Made by a program: the position numbers and the translations under genes. 58,000 bases of DNA, taken from contig NC_081415.1 of the NCBI RefSeq assembly GCF_030272615.1, forward strand, positions 230,294,803 to 230,352,802. Direction: 5' to 3'. Below the pieces are notes generated by a model. It made no database searches. It was not told where the DNA came from and worked only from the letters and a program-made list of their open reading frames with translations. Numbering within the stretch: position 1 is the stretch's first letter; each line of letters opens with the position of its first letter. This DNA comes from Cryptomeria japonica. Lineage: Eukaryota > Streptophyta > Pinopsida > Cupressales > Cupressaceae. Shown here piece after piece: positions 9,500 to 19,819 of the stretch.

Positions 9500-10524
9500 T
9501 GTAGACACCTAAAATTAATGTTTAATTAATTTAAGCCTATCAACATAATTAATTAACTTAATTATGTTTTTGATTAAGGAAAAAGCAGGTTTTAAAGGGA
9601 CCCCGAAACCCTTTACAAGCAAAACTTAAACATTATCCTTATTTTTCTCATTGTTAATTAAATCTAATTTAATTAATACTATCATTATTGTCTAATAATT
9701 AATTTATTAAATAAATTAATTATTCCCCTATTCTTCTAAAGTCCCCTCCAATAATTATTTCCTCTAAACCCCACTCAGTTAATTAATTCTAATTAATTAA
9801 CCTACTCATGTGATTCCTACAAATCACTTTTCCTAATCCCACTCAACCTAATTAATCCTTCTAAAATCTCCCATAATCATGCTTATCATTATCCCTCAAT
9901 TTTTAATTCCCACTCATGTCACATCAACATTAAGCCTCTCAAAGAAATTCAAATTTATTTGAATCTCTCAATGCATCCTTATTTTGGATTTTTTAAATTC
10001 CTCATATTTGAAATTCAAATTTCTCCCCCCTTTTCCCAAGGAATTTTATATTCCTGTTTATTTTCCCAAGGCACCCTTGATCCATGCCTTCTATCTAAAA
10101 TCAATCTTAACACTTCATGATCAAATCAATCTTGGCCCTCCATTGGCCTTCTCCAATCTATAAATTGAATCTTATTCTCCTCACAAATCATCCACTTCTC
10201 ATGCATTGTCATGCTACTCTTTTCTCCTCTCTTCTTTCTTCAATCTTTCAATTCAAATCCATCCAAAATCCATCCAATAATCATATCAAATCCATCAATC
10301 TATCTTGTTGAGCACAAAGGAGATCAATCCACATCTAAATCAAGCAAGAAGCATATCAAGTGGAGCATCAAGGGCACATCCTCATCATCCACTTCACCAA
10401 GCTCAATTCAAAGGAGAAGGTAAAATAGCAAGGTAAAAAATAATCTCTCAATGTTTTAGTGTTTTTATGCTTATTTCATTGTGTTTTTTATCATTTGACC
10501 TTCTAATCCATTTTCTCGTCTTCA
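9500..10524 (+). repeat. 3' LTR of the non-autonomous element
   Basis: 1025 bp, starting TGTAGACACC and ending GTCTTCA, followed by target copy AGCAC. It aligns along its length with 3617-4573 apart from scattered substitutions and an extra stretch of about 68 bp after TTAATTATG (about 9568-9635). That stretch contains AAAGGGACCCCG followed by AAACCCTTTAC. Confidence 0.88.
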
Positions 10525-10529
10525 AGCAC

Positions 10530-11906
10530 TATAACCAAAAAGTGAATCCTATTTTGGAAGTAGGTAGTTTCCCAAACCAGCCTCTTTTATGGCTTAATTA
10601 ATAATTATTTTGTTGTTACAATGTAATTTTTAAGGATTTTCTATACCAAAGATGTTACACCAATTTTCAACCGATAGTAGGGTCCAAGCTTGCCTAAAAA
10701 AAGTTGATAAGGTCAAGAACTCATTGAATACCCATTGATTGTTTGCTACTACCCTACACTTGGATAAAATTAATGCAATTGTTCTAAGTCTAATTTTAGT
10801 GTTGGTTGGTCAACTAGAATATATCATAATTGGAAACAAATATATCATTATAATTAAATATATCAACTTTATTATAAATAAATAATTGGAAATAAATATA
10901 TCATTATAATTAAATAAATGGCTAGAGGTCTAGGGTTAGATAACCTTAGGTGGAAAAAACTTACTGACAAGGTAAAGATGATAGCATTTCATTATAAGTA
11001 GTCTATCTCTCATCACCGAATCACAAAGTCCACTTCACTTTCACACCTTAGATACCTACAACCAACCACCATTCTCACACAACTCCACAAATTTGTGATT
11101 TTAGGTTAGTCATAAAATATAATCAATGAATAAGATTTAGAAAATAGTATAATATTAATAACATTCATTAATAATGGCATTAAAATTTCATAGCCCTTGC
11201 ACACACATACATGGGTTGAAACATCCTGCTAAGAAACCCCAAAGGACAACAACTAACCAACAAAAATAACATAGTAATTTTTTATTTTTTTAAACAAAAC
11301 ACATTACATTCATGAACTCATCAAGGATTTAGCTATAACAAATGCACAAGTGGAATATAAACATAAACTAAGTCATTTATGGGTTCCCTAACATTGCTAC
11401 TTATGCAAGGGTCCTAAATAAGATCTAAGAACCTTAATTATAATGGAATAAATATAATAACATTACATAATATAAACATCCACATCCATCACTAGGTTCA
11501 TTTTAAGAACTAAACAAAGTGTTCCTATCACAACCTTTCACATAAGATATTGTAAAACATACGTCCACATAAGAGTAGCCAGTACCAACACCAAACCACT
11601 TAAACACTACTCTAGGGTTAAAATGCTTTTCAATTCCATTTAAATACATTATATCAATCTCCCTGAGGAGTGTCCAACCCACTTTAATAAAGATATGATT
11701 ACAATGATTTCTAATAACACATATCAGATCTACTAAAACAATAACTAAATGATCTACACCATTAATAAAGAGATACAAGAAAGCAAATATCAAGATCCAT
11801 CTAGAATGCACATGAACAATTCCATCGATCCCCAATGGAGGTTGGAAACAACTACCCGACCATGTGGAACCCTTAGGTCCACCCCGCCATGCTCAAGAGA
11901 TAGAAA
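10530..11906. other. Unassigned AT-rich sequence
   Basis: Old intergenic or repeat-derived sequence with no ORF I can support. It includes a local tandem duplication near 10827-10920: two copies of ATAATTGGAAA.AAATATATC, about 53 bp apart. It ends with the left target copy CACAA (11907-11911) of the copia element. Confidence 0.5.
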
Positions 11907-11911
11907 CACAA

Positions 11912-13298
11912 TGTTGGCATTTGCATCAAGATTGCATTAATGATATGTTGTTGTCATTGATGTCAATTAACCGGTAATGATATTGTTGATATTGTTGTAA
12001 TATTGTTTTGTAACTGGTAAGAAGAATTTGTGGAGTGAACCGGTATTGCTATGTATTAGAGAGTTGAACTGGTAAACCCTACCTGTTGATTTGATAAACC
12101 TTAACCGATTAAGCTTGGTGAATTGGTTATATTGGTTTATTATCTGATAATGAGCGGTAATGATTATGACACGTATGATTACTGTATGGAGAGAGTTTCA
12201 AAGTGATTTTGGTATGTTGATGAAATGGTTTTTGTCTAGGGAATGAGAAAGTATATTGCATGTAATGCAAAGCACGTGATGAAATACTAAGTTCGATGAA
12301 GCAGTGATAAAGGAGCGATTGAGGTTTTCTTGATTGATGTGCAAATATTTCTATGTAATCCAACGGCCATACTTGAACTGACTTGTTTGTAATCTCTATG
12401 AGAGAATTAGGTTTTTGTTGTGTTACCGACCTAATTGATTTGTTTATAATGTTGATGAGTTTTTTAGTTTCAAAGTTTGCAAAGTTTTAGTTGAGTGTGT
12501 GATTGCCGAACCGGATGATGTATCTACAGTTTGAGTAAAGGCAGATAGGAGCATGAAAAGGATTTGAACAAGCAAGTGTAGTTCTATTCAAATAGATCAG
12601 CAAACTCTTGTTGTTTTCTAACAATTACAACAAATTGAAATCCCCTAACCGGGTAAGCTCTAACAAGCTTGGTGCTATTCAAATCCTCTAACAAGGTGAT
12701 CCATTAGCTTGGATTTCAAAACCTCTACCGAGGTTACTCCTTATAGGGTATTGCTTCTAACAAGGCATTATAGTCAATCCCTTAACCGGGTGGTCCCTAA
12801 CAAGATCTATTCTTAATAGGACTTTTGTAAAACTTTAACAGGCTAGGCTCCTAACAGGTCGAACCTCAGAAGAGTTTAGATAGTTATCTTGTGAGTCTCA
12901 TCTCACCATGGTTTTTCCCATTTCGGTTTCCACGTCAAAAATATTGTGTCAAGTGGTGAATGTTTTTGTGGTTATGTTCTTATGGTTGATTTTCTTAACT
13001 GCATAATCCACTTTGATAAGTCATGATAACCAGAAGCATTGTGAAATGAATTTTTACTTATGTTAGTAAAAGCATTTGGATGTTTATGAGTTTGAAGTTG
13101 TTTACTGTTAGTTTGTTGTAAAAACTAACTAGTTTATCTTAAGAGTTTTTATCTTGACAGTGATATTGCATTGATAGTTCTAAGTTTACTTTGAGAGATT
13201 GATTTTGAGATTGGTGAAGTTAGTATTAGTTTTTCTATCTATTGATTTATCCCCCTCTCATTAGTTGACCGAATTCTTATTCTTTCACCATACCATCA
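11912..13298 (+). repeat. 5' LTR of copia element
   Basis: 1387 bp, TGTTGGCATTTG to ACCATCA. It includes the CTAACNGG motif cluster (about 12640-12850), the box TTTTTCCCATTTCGGTTTCCA near 12913 and a short C-tract before CTCATTAG near 13250. Confidence 0.9.
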
Positions 13299-13300
13299 AT

Positions 13301-13312
13301 TGGTATCAGAGC
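13301..13312 (+). other. Primer binding site (initiator tRNA-Met type)
   Basis: TGGTATCAGAGC two bases after the 5' LTR, the classic plant copia primer site complementary to the 3' end of initiator tRNA-Met. Confidence 0.95.
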
Positions 13313-13368
13313 ATATCAGGTCCTCCTTTGTCTAAGCCTAACAACTTGAGGTAAAGATCTTGTAAAAC

Positions 13369-14372
13369 ATGATGAAGAAGGAAGGTCTGAAGTTTAATAA
13401 AGAGAACTATAGGATATGGAGTGATAGAATGAAAATTTATATCAAGAGTCTTGGAAATCAATACTGGGAACATGTTGTTGTTCAATATGTTGCACCTAGT
13501 GGGACTATGACTGATGATCGGAAGAAAGAGCAACAAGAAAACTATCAAGCATTAGAGGCTATTATCAGTTCCTTGTCTGATGTAGAGTATGTAGATGTTC
13601 ATGGTCTACAGACTGCATATGATGTATGGAAAAAACTTGAAGAGATTTATAACAGTGATGAACATGTTAATATTGCTAAAGAAGAGAGTCTAAGAGGAAA
13701 GTTTGATGACATGCAAATGGCTGAAGGTGAGAATATCCAGCAGTATGGTCAAAGGATAAAAGAGATAGTCGGTGAAATTAAGAGTCCAGGAGGTAAAGTG
13801 GAAGATTCCATAATGATCAGTAAGGTGTTGAGAACCCTGCTACCGGTCTACACTATCCGAGTTGCAGCCATTTAGGAGTGAAAGTCTATTGACAAAACCA
13901 AGGTAACCCTTGACTCCATCATTGGCAAGCTTACTGCTTTTGAATTAAATGGTTATGATGGTAGTGTACAAAAATCTGAATCTGCATTTAGAGCTTTTGT
14001 TTCTAACCCATCTATGAGAAAAAGTAGAGATGCCAGTCACAATTATGAATCTAGATCCAGCAGAGAAGTTTAGTTGAGCTTGAAACATTGTTGGCCAAGC
14101 GGTTGCCCAGAGGTACTGGTAAATATAGAGGTAAATTACCTTTTAAATTTCTTGCATGCAACAAGATTGGACACATAGCTACTAACTGTCCTAATGGTGA
14201 TAATGAGCACAAACGAGAGAAATTCAAGAAGTATAAGGATAAAGGCAAAAGAGATTGTCTTATTTTTGTTGACGGTGGTATCACTGATGATGAATCTGAT
14301 GGTGATGCTAATGAAGACATTGTGTTTGTAGCCATTAAAGAGGATATATATGATCAGAAGGCATTAGTATCT
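13369..14372 (+). pseudogene. copia Gag, broken
   Basis: The first 168 residues are open (MMKKEGLKFNKENYRIWSDR onward) and carry the UBN2/Gag-like signature: WSDRMKIYIKS near the start, ALEAIISSLSD, VWKKLEEIY, ESLRGKFDDM and YGQRIKEIV. A TAG at 13873-13875 replaces a codon that is Gln at the same place in the copia copy at 54738. A frame change follows. The zinc knuckle at about 14142-14190 reads FLACNKIGHIATNC, and its first cysteine position is Phe, whereas the related copy at 55538 has CFSC. An in-frame TGA at 14373-14375 separates it from protease. Nucleocapsid function is lost. Confidence 0.85.
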
Positions 14373-14375
14373 TGA

Positions 14376-14663
14376 ATGGATAGCTTGGATGATTGGATCA
14401 TTGATAGTGGTTGTTCACATCACATGACCAGTGATCGGAGAAAATTTCTTTCTTTGAAGGAATTTGATGGCGGAGTTGTAAGATTTGGTAATGACTCACC
14501 CTACATGGTTAAAGGTAAGGGAACTATTTCTCTTAATGGAAAGAGAAGTGCAGATGATGTCTATTGGGTTGAAGTTTTAAAGAACAATCTTTTGAGTGTG
14601 GCACAACTCAATGACAGAGGATACCCATTGAAGTTTAAGAACGGTATGTGCAAAATCTATTAG
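14376..14663 (+). pseudogene. copia protease
   Basis: Same frame as the zinc-knuckle piece upstream. The aspartic protease motif WIIDSGCSHHMT gives the active-site Asp in DSG. FGNDSPYMVKGKGTISL and LKNNLLSVAQLNDRGYPLKF follow, as usual for copia protease and the start of the pre-integrase region. The stretch itself is open; a stop at 14661-14663 ends it before the pre-integrase domain. Confidence 0.85.
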
Positions 14664-15627
14664 AGCAAAGGTGAACTGATTGCAACCAGGAAGCAAACTA
14701 AAGATAACCTGTTTCACCTTAATCCTAAAGTTAGCAACTATTTCCTTATAAAGATAGATGATAGTTGGCTTTGGCATATGAGATTTTGTCATATAAACTT
14801 TGATAACATTGTTAAAGTATTTTGTCATATAAACTTTGATAACATTGTTAAAGTAATTCCAAGTCAGTGAGAGGTTTGCCTCTGCTGGACAAATCAGTTA
14901 ATGCTCTATGTAAGGAATGTCAGTTGGGAAAGCTGACATCCTCAACTTTCAAGAGCAAATCTTTTTCAGCGGAACATTTGTTAGATTTGGTTCATACAGA
15001 TCTTTGTGGATCAATAAGGACAAAAAGTATTCAAGGTGACAGATATTTTATGATCTTTACTCATGATTGCTCAAGGATGATGTGGGTCACATTCTTGAAG
15101 GATTAGACTGAAGCTTTTAGTAAGTTCAAGGCATTCAAGGCCTTAGCTAAGAAAGACTGATCAAGGCAGTGAATTTACTTCTGAGGAATTCACTAGATAT
15201 TGTGAAGAAAATGGTATGAAATGACATATTTTTGCACCGAGGACACCATAGCAGAATGGTATCACAGAGAGAAACAACCGGTCAGTTGTTGAAGCTGCTA
15301 CGATGATGTTGATACAAGGAGGTGTAACAAAAAAATTTTGGAGAGAAGTTGTTAGCATAGCTATCTGCACTATGAACTAGATTCTGGTAAAGAGAGGTAA
15401 GGACAAAACTCCTTATGAATACTGGTATGGTAGAACACCTATTGTTAGTTATTTCAAGATATTTGGTAGCAAATGTTTTATTAAGAGAGGTGATTATGTT
15501 AGTAAATTTGAGGCTAAAAGTGATGAAGGTATATTTCTTGGTTATTCCACCAAGAGTAAGGCCTACAAGTGTTTTAACAACCGGTCACAGAGAATTATTG
15601 AGAGTGTTTTAACAAAAGGAAACTAGT
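14664..15627 (+). pseudogene. copia integrase, broken
   Basis: GAG-pre-integrase and integrase core in pieces. WLWHMRFCHINFDN (about 14767-14808) is followed by a duplicated stretch, then ALCKECQLGK (zinc-binding CxxC) and LVHTDLCGS with the first catalytic Asp. RMMWVTFLKD stops at 15104-15106. Further on are QGSEFTSEEF and IFAPRTPQQNGITERNN-like segments, the second Asp and catalytic Glu regions, with frameshifts. Part of the sequence between the first and second Asp is missing. Non-functional. Confidence 0.8.
14783..14854 (+). repeat. 36-bp in-frame tandem duplication
   Basis: Two identical copies of a 36-bp unit starting ATTTTGTCATATAAACTTTG (14783-14818 and 14819-14854). Twelve codons of the pre-integrase HINFDNIVK segment are doubled without changing frame. 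Confidence 0.95.
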
Positions 15628-15699
15628 TTGGAGAAAAAGGATGAATAACTTTGCATTTTGTTTTTGTAACCATAAAATGTGAAACCTGAAACCGGTAAA

Positions 15700-17410
15700 A
15701 CAAATACTGATGTAATAGTTCAACCGAAACAGAAAAATTCAGAATAAGATGATAATAATGAAGAAGATGAACCTGAAGGTAACAATCATGTTATTCCAAG
15801 ATATGTGAGACACAATCACAATCTTGAGCAGATTATTGGAGATAAGGATGTTGGAGTACTTACCAGAAGAAGAATCAGGGAGAATTCTTGCATGATCTCC
15901 ACTATTGAACCAAGAACTGCTAAGGAAGAATTTGGTGATGATCATTGGGTTAAAACTATGGAGGAGGAACTAGATCAAATTGAGAAAAACAACACTTGGA
16001 CCCTAGTACCTCGACTGGTAAATAAAAATGTGATAGGTACTAAGTGGGTATTTAGGAACAAGTTAAATGAAGATGGTGTTGTAGTTCACAACAAAGCTAG
16101 GCTAGTTTGTAAAGGTTATGCACAAGAGGAAGGAGAAGAATATGGTGAGACTTTTGCACCGGTGGCAAAGACTGGAAGGTGTTAGAACTTTACTTGCATT
16201 TGCAACACATAAGAAATTCAAGGTATACCAGATGGATATTAAGTCAACATTTTTGAATGGGATACTAGAAGAAGAAGTATACATTGAGAAGACAGATGAT
16301 TATGCTCTAACTGATGAAAAAGACATGGTATGTAGATTGCATAAGTCTTTATGTGGATTAAAGCAGGAACCAAGAGCATGGTATGAAAGGATTCATACAC
16401 ATTTGATGAAGATAGGTTTTCTGAGAACCAGTGAAGATAGCAACATATATCTCAAATCTAAAGGAGATAAAATATTGGTCAACGAAGTTTTTGTAGATGA
16501 TATCATATTTGGAGGTAATGATGACATGAGAAATGATTTTGCAGATGAAATGAAAAATGAGTTTAAAATGTCTCTAGTGGGAGAAATAAAAAATTTCATA
16601 GGCTTGCAAATACAGCAAATGAAGAATGGTATTTTTATCACATGGTCTAAGTATGTGAAAGAGGTTTTGAAGACATTTGGTATGATTGACTGTAAACTAG
16701 TTGGGACACCAATGCTTATATGTTGTAAGTTGTCTAAGGAAGATGAATCCACATTTGTTGATGATAAGGAATACAAGTCAATGATTGGAAAATTGCACTA
16801 TGTTATTCACAGTAGACCGTATATAGCTCATGCATTTGGCCTAGTTGCTAGATTCTAGAAGAATCCTAAGGAAACACATTTGATAGCAACCAAGAGTATT
16901 TTTAGATATTTGAAAGATACTATTGACTATGGATTATGGTATCCATATGGAGGAAACTTTGACTTGAAGGTGTACACAGATGCAGATTGGGTAGGAAATG
17001 TTGAAGACAAGAAAAGCACAACCGGTGGAGCATTTTTTCTTGGAGGAAGACTTGTTTCGTGGATTAGTAAGAAGTAGAGTTGTACATCACAATCTACTGA
17101 TGAAGCTGAGTATGTTGCAGCTTACATGAATTATACCCAGGCTATCTGGATGAGGCACATTTTGGAAGGTTTTAAGATGAATATTTCAGAACCTATAAAG
17201 ATCTTATGTGATAATACAAGTGCCATAAATATTTCCAAGAACCTTGTTTTGCATGCATGAACCAAGCATATTGAATTGAAGTATCATTTCTTAAGGGAAA
17301 ACGTGCAAAGTAAAGATGTGATCTTGGAGCATGTTTCTACGAAGGAGCAGCTTACAGATATCTTTACCAAACCTCTACCTAAGACTACTTTTGAGAATAT
17401 TAGAATTTAA
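15700..17410 (+). pseudogene. copia reverse transcriptase and RNase H, broken
   Basis: RT begins near MEEELDQIEKNNTWTLVP (about 15958) and keeps GTKWVFRNKLNEDG and KARLVCKGYAQEEG. A frameshift near 16170 splits it. The second part holds LLAFATHKKFKVYQMDIKST, LHKSLCGLKQEPRAWYERI and the active site FVDDIIFGG (about 16486-16512, VDD intact). RNase H follows from about 16965 (VYTDADWVGNVEDKKSTTGG, with Asp in DADW), with a stop at 17075-17077, then STDEAEYVAA (Glu) and LCDNTSAINIS (Asp). The C-terminal TKHIELKYHFLRE is preceded by another stop. Many catalytic residues survive but the reading frame does not. Confidence 0.88.
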
Positions 17411-17747
17411 CTAGGGGTTGTACCCCCTTCATGAGGTCAGTTGAGCATGATGTAGATTACATCAGTCTCGAAGCTACTTATAGAATTTTATAGCAGGATT
17501 GTTGTAGAAGTGGTCCACAGGGGGAGCATCAAGTTGTAGGTTGTTGATGTTGAATAGTTAAATTTGACATTACATGTTTTACTTTCAATTTGGCATTGTT
17601 GTCAAAGGGGGAGAAGAACTATGTGATTTGTATGATTGAGAGAGAGAAGGAAGACAAGCAGAAGACAAGGTGGATACTTGGTAATGTAAACTAAGATTCC
17701 TATTCACAATCATAGCAATCAATGGTATTTGTATTTTCATCAATGCC

Positions 17748-17759
17748 AAAGGGGGAGAT
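17748..17759 (+). other. copia polypurine tract
   Basis: AAAGGGGGAGAT immediately before the 3' LTR start; typical plant copia plus-strand primer. Confidence 0.85.
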
Positions 17760-17941
17760 TGTTGCCATTTGCATGAAGATTACATTAATGATATGTTGTT
17801 GTCATTGATGTCAATTAACCGGTAATGATATTGTTGATATTGTTGTAATATTGTTTTGTAACTGGTAGGAAGAATTTGTGTAGTGAATCGGTATTGCTAT
17901 GTATTAAAGAGTTGAACCAACAAACCCTACATGTTGATTTG
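17760..17941 (+). repeat. copia 3' LTR, left part
   Basis: Matches 11912-12093 (TGTTGCCATTTG versus TGTTGGCATTTG). It is cut at the gypsy insertion; ATTTG at 17937-17941 is the left target-site copy. It continues at 34057. Confidence 0.92.
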
Positions 17942-19797
17942 TGTAGTCACATAAATCTGTCCACTTAATTAAATGAATACTTAGTATTTATTTGATTATT
18001 TAACCATCAATTAATAATTAATTAAATTAATATTTAATTAATTCATCTTAACCCTCTTCTCCTATTAATTAAATAAATTATTCAATTTATTTGATTTAAT
18101 TCACTTAACCAAATTCAGACCATTAATTAAATAAATAAATCATATTTATTTAATTAAATATTCTCTCACATTTAAATAAATTAATATTTATTTAAATCCC
18201 CCAAAATCCCACCTCTCACATTTAAATAAATTAACATTTATTTAAATCACCTTTATCCTCTACCCACTTGTATTTTCCTACAAATACAAGTTGCACAATT
18301 ATTTTAAATAAATAATTTATTTAAATCACCTTTATCCTCCACCCACTTGTATTTTCCTACAAAAGCAAGTTGCACAACTATTTTAAATAAATTATTTATT
18401 TAAAATCCTATTTATCCTCACCCACTTGAAACCTTTAATGGTTTCCCTTAAAGTAGTCAAACTTGATGGCTTTAAAGTCTTCAAACTTGATGGCTTCCTT
18501 CTATAGTCTTCTTAAAGACTTTAATGGTTTTCCTTAAAGTCTTCAAGCCTTTAATGGTTTCCCTCAAAGTCTTCAAGCATTTTAAATGCTTTATCTTCTT
18601 TTTCTCATTTAAATAAATTAATATTTATTTAAATATTTATCCAAATTCAACTTACACCATTTAATTGAAATAAATGATTTTATTTTAATTGAAAATACCA
18701 AAATTTCTCCCACTTGCATTTTCCTACAAAATCCACTTGTATGCCTAAACCCCTTCTAGATTCTTCTAAACCCTTCCTAATTAGCCTAATCCATCCCTTA
18801 AATATTGTCACATTCCTAAGCAAATTGGAGTCACTTCTCAAAGACTCCAAAGTCTTTGAAAAACAATTAATGCTTTGTGTGTTCAACAAATTAACCCTCA
18901 AAGTCTTGGATAACCTTTGAAAGCTTCCAACCTTCAACCACTAAATGGCTCAAAGTCTTGGATAACCTTTGAAAGCTTTCAACCTTCAACCACTTAATCC
19001 CCAAAGTCTCCAATAACCATTAATGGTTACCTCAAACCCTCCCACATGGTTAAAACATTTGTTTTGACTCAACCTCTACCCAACCCAAAGGTTTCATCAA
19101 GCCTTTAATGCTTTGACCATGATTATCTCTTAATCATTTGCACAAAGGTTTATCCTTGGATTAACTCTTAATCCAATGGGTAATCTTAATTTAGACTTGA
19201 CCCTTACCTTCTAGATAACCATGAGGTCTTCTCAGGCCTTTAATGCCTCCAACCTCTTCTCTCAACCCAATCCTATGTTGAAACTTGTCACCATTTTATT
19301 GGTGCCAATTGTGCACATGGATCCCCAACTTTCAATCCTAACCCTTGTTAAGATTGCTCAATCTTAACCCTTCATTTCCCTATTTCTTCTATAAATAGAA
19401 CCCTTCTCCTCAAGCAAAAGGAGAAGCATTTTAGAGTATTGTTGTTATACTGGCATTAGCATAGAGCTTTTTCATAGCATCACTATCTACTCTTGCATAG
19501 TATTTGCTTATCATATTCAACCATCTTGAATCTCCATATGGAATCCATGGCTAGTGCTAAAAGCTGAGAGCTACACTCATTTGGGACTTGGAGAGGAGAG
19601 GAACAAGGGAGGAGCAACTATGAGCATCTTGATTAGCTATTTCATTCTATGTTTATATGCTTTCTATTTCATGCTTAATATCTCTCTTGATATGCCTGTT
19701 TAGGATAATCTTTTGTTGCTAACACTAACGTTTGTTTCTTGTGCTCTTGTGTGTGTTGCCATCAAACAGATTTTCTAATCCTTTTTGCAGAGCATCA
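17942..19797 (+). repeat. 5' LTR of Tat gypsy element
   Basis: 1856 bp. The first 700 bp are very AT-rich and contain several inverted repeats of ATTTAAATAAAT with ATTTATTTAAAT, and ACTTGTATTT with AAATACAAGT (18267-18292). A direct repeat of about 52 bp lies at 18899-18990 (CAAAGTCTTGGATAACCTTT twice). ORFs on both strands within it are chance. Confidence 0.95.
19389..19398 (+). promoter_or_regulatory. TATA box in 5' LTR of Tat gypsy
   Basis: CTATAAATAG, a consensus plant TATA box, also at 33643-33652 in the 3' LTR. It lies about 400 bp before the LTR end, so transcription would start near 19425 (inference). Confidence 0.7.
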
Positions 19798-19799
19798 TT

Positions 19800-19819
19800 T
19801 GGTGAACCCGACGTGAATC
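19800..19819 (+). other. Primer binding site of Tat gypsy
   Basis: TGGTGAACCCGACGTGAATC starts two bases after the LTR end. The TGG start fits a tRNA 3' end. I could not name the tRNA; it is not the initiator Met type. Confidence 0.65.

Larger units (their letters stand above)
3617..10524 (+). mobile_element. Non-autonomous Tat-related LTR retrotransposon
   Basis: The element is complete at both ends: LTRs at 3617-4573 and 9500-10524, a perfect 5-bp target duplication AGCAC (3612-3616 and 10525-10529), a primer-site-like sequence after the 5' LTR and a purine tract before the 3' LTR. The 4.9-kb interior contains no recognisable gag, protease, RT, RNase H or integrase. It holds instead a CpG-rich repeated leader, a C/A-rich low-complexity tract with hairpin repeats, two Ser/Pro-rich ORFs and a noncoding block shared with the gypsy element at 17942-34051. 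This is the plan of a large non-autonomous retrotransposon derivative. The shared polypurine tract, LTR start and noncoding block suggest a Tat-lineage partner supplies its enzymes (inference). Confidence 0.82.

Noticed and set aside
16393-16776. 127-residue antisense ORF opposite copia RT
   Set aside because: Shadow of the RT frame that carries the VDD active site on the + strand.
18680-18937. Matching ORFs in both gypsy LTRs (also 32934-33191)
   Set aside because: Identical because the LTRs are identical; no motif, and they fall in U3.
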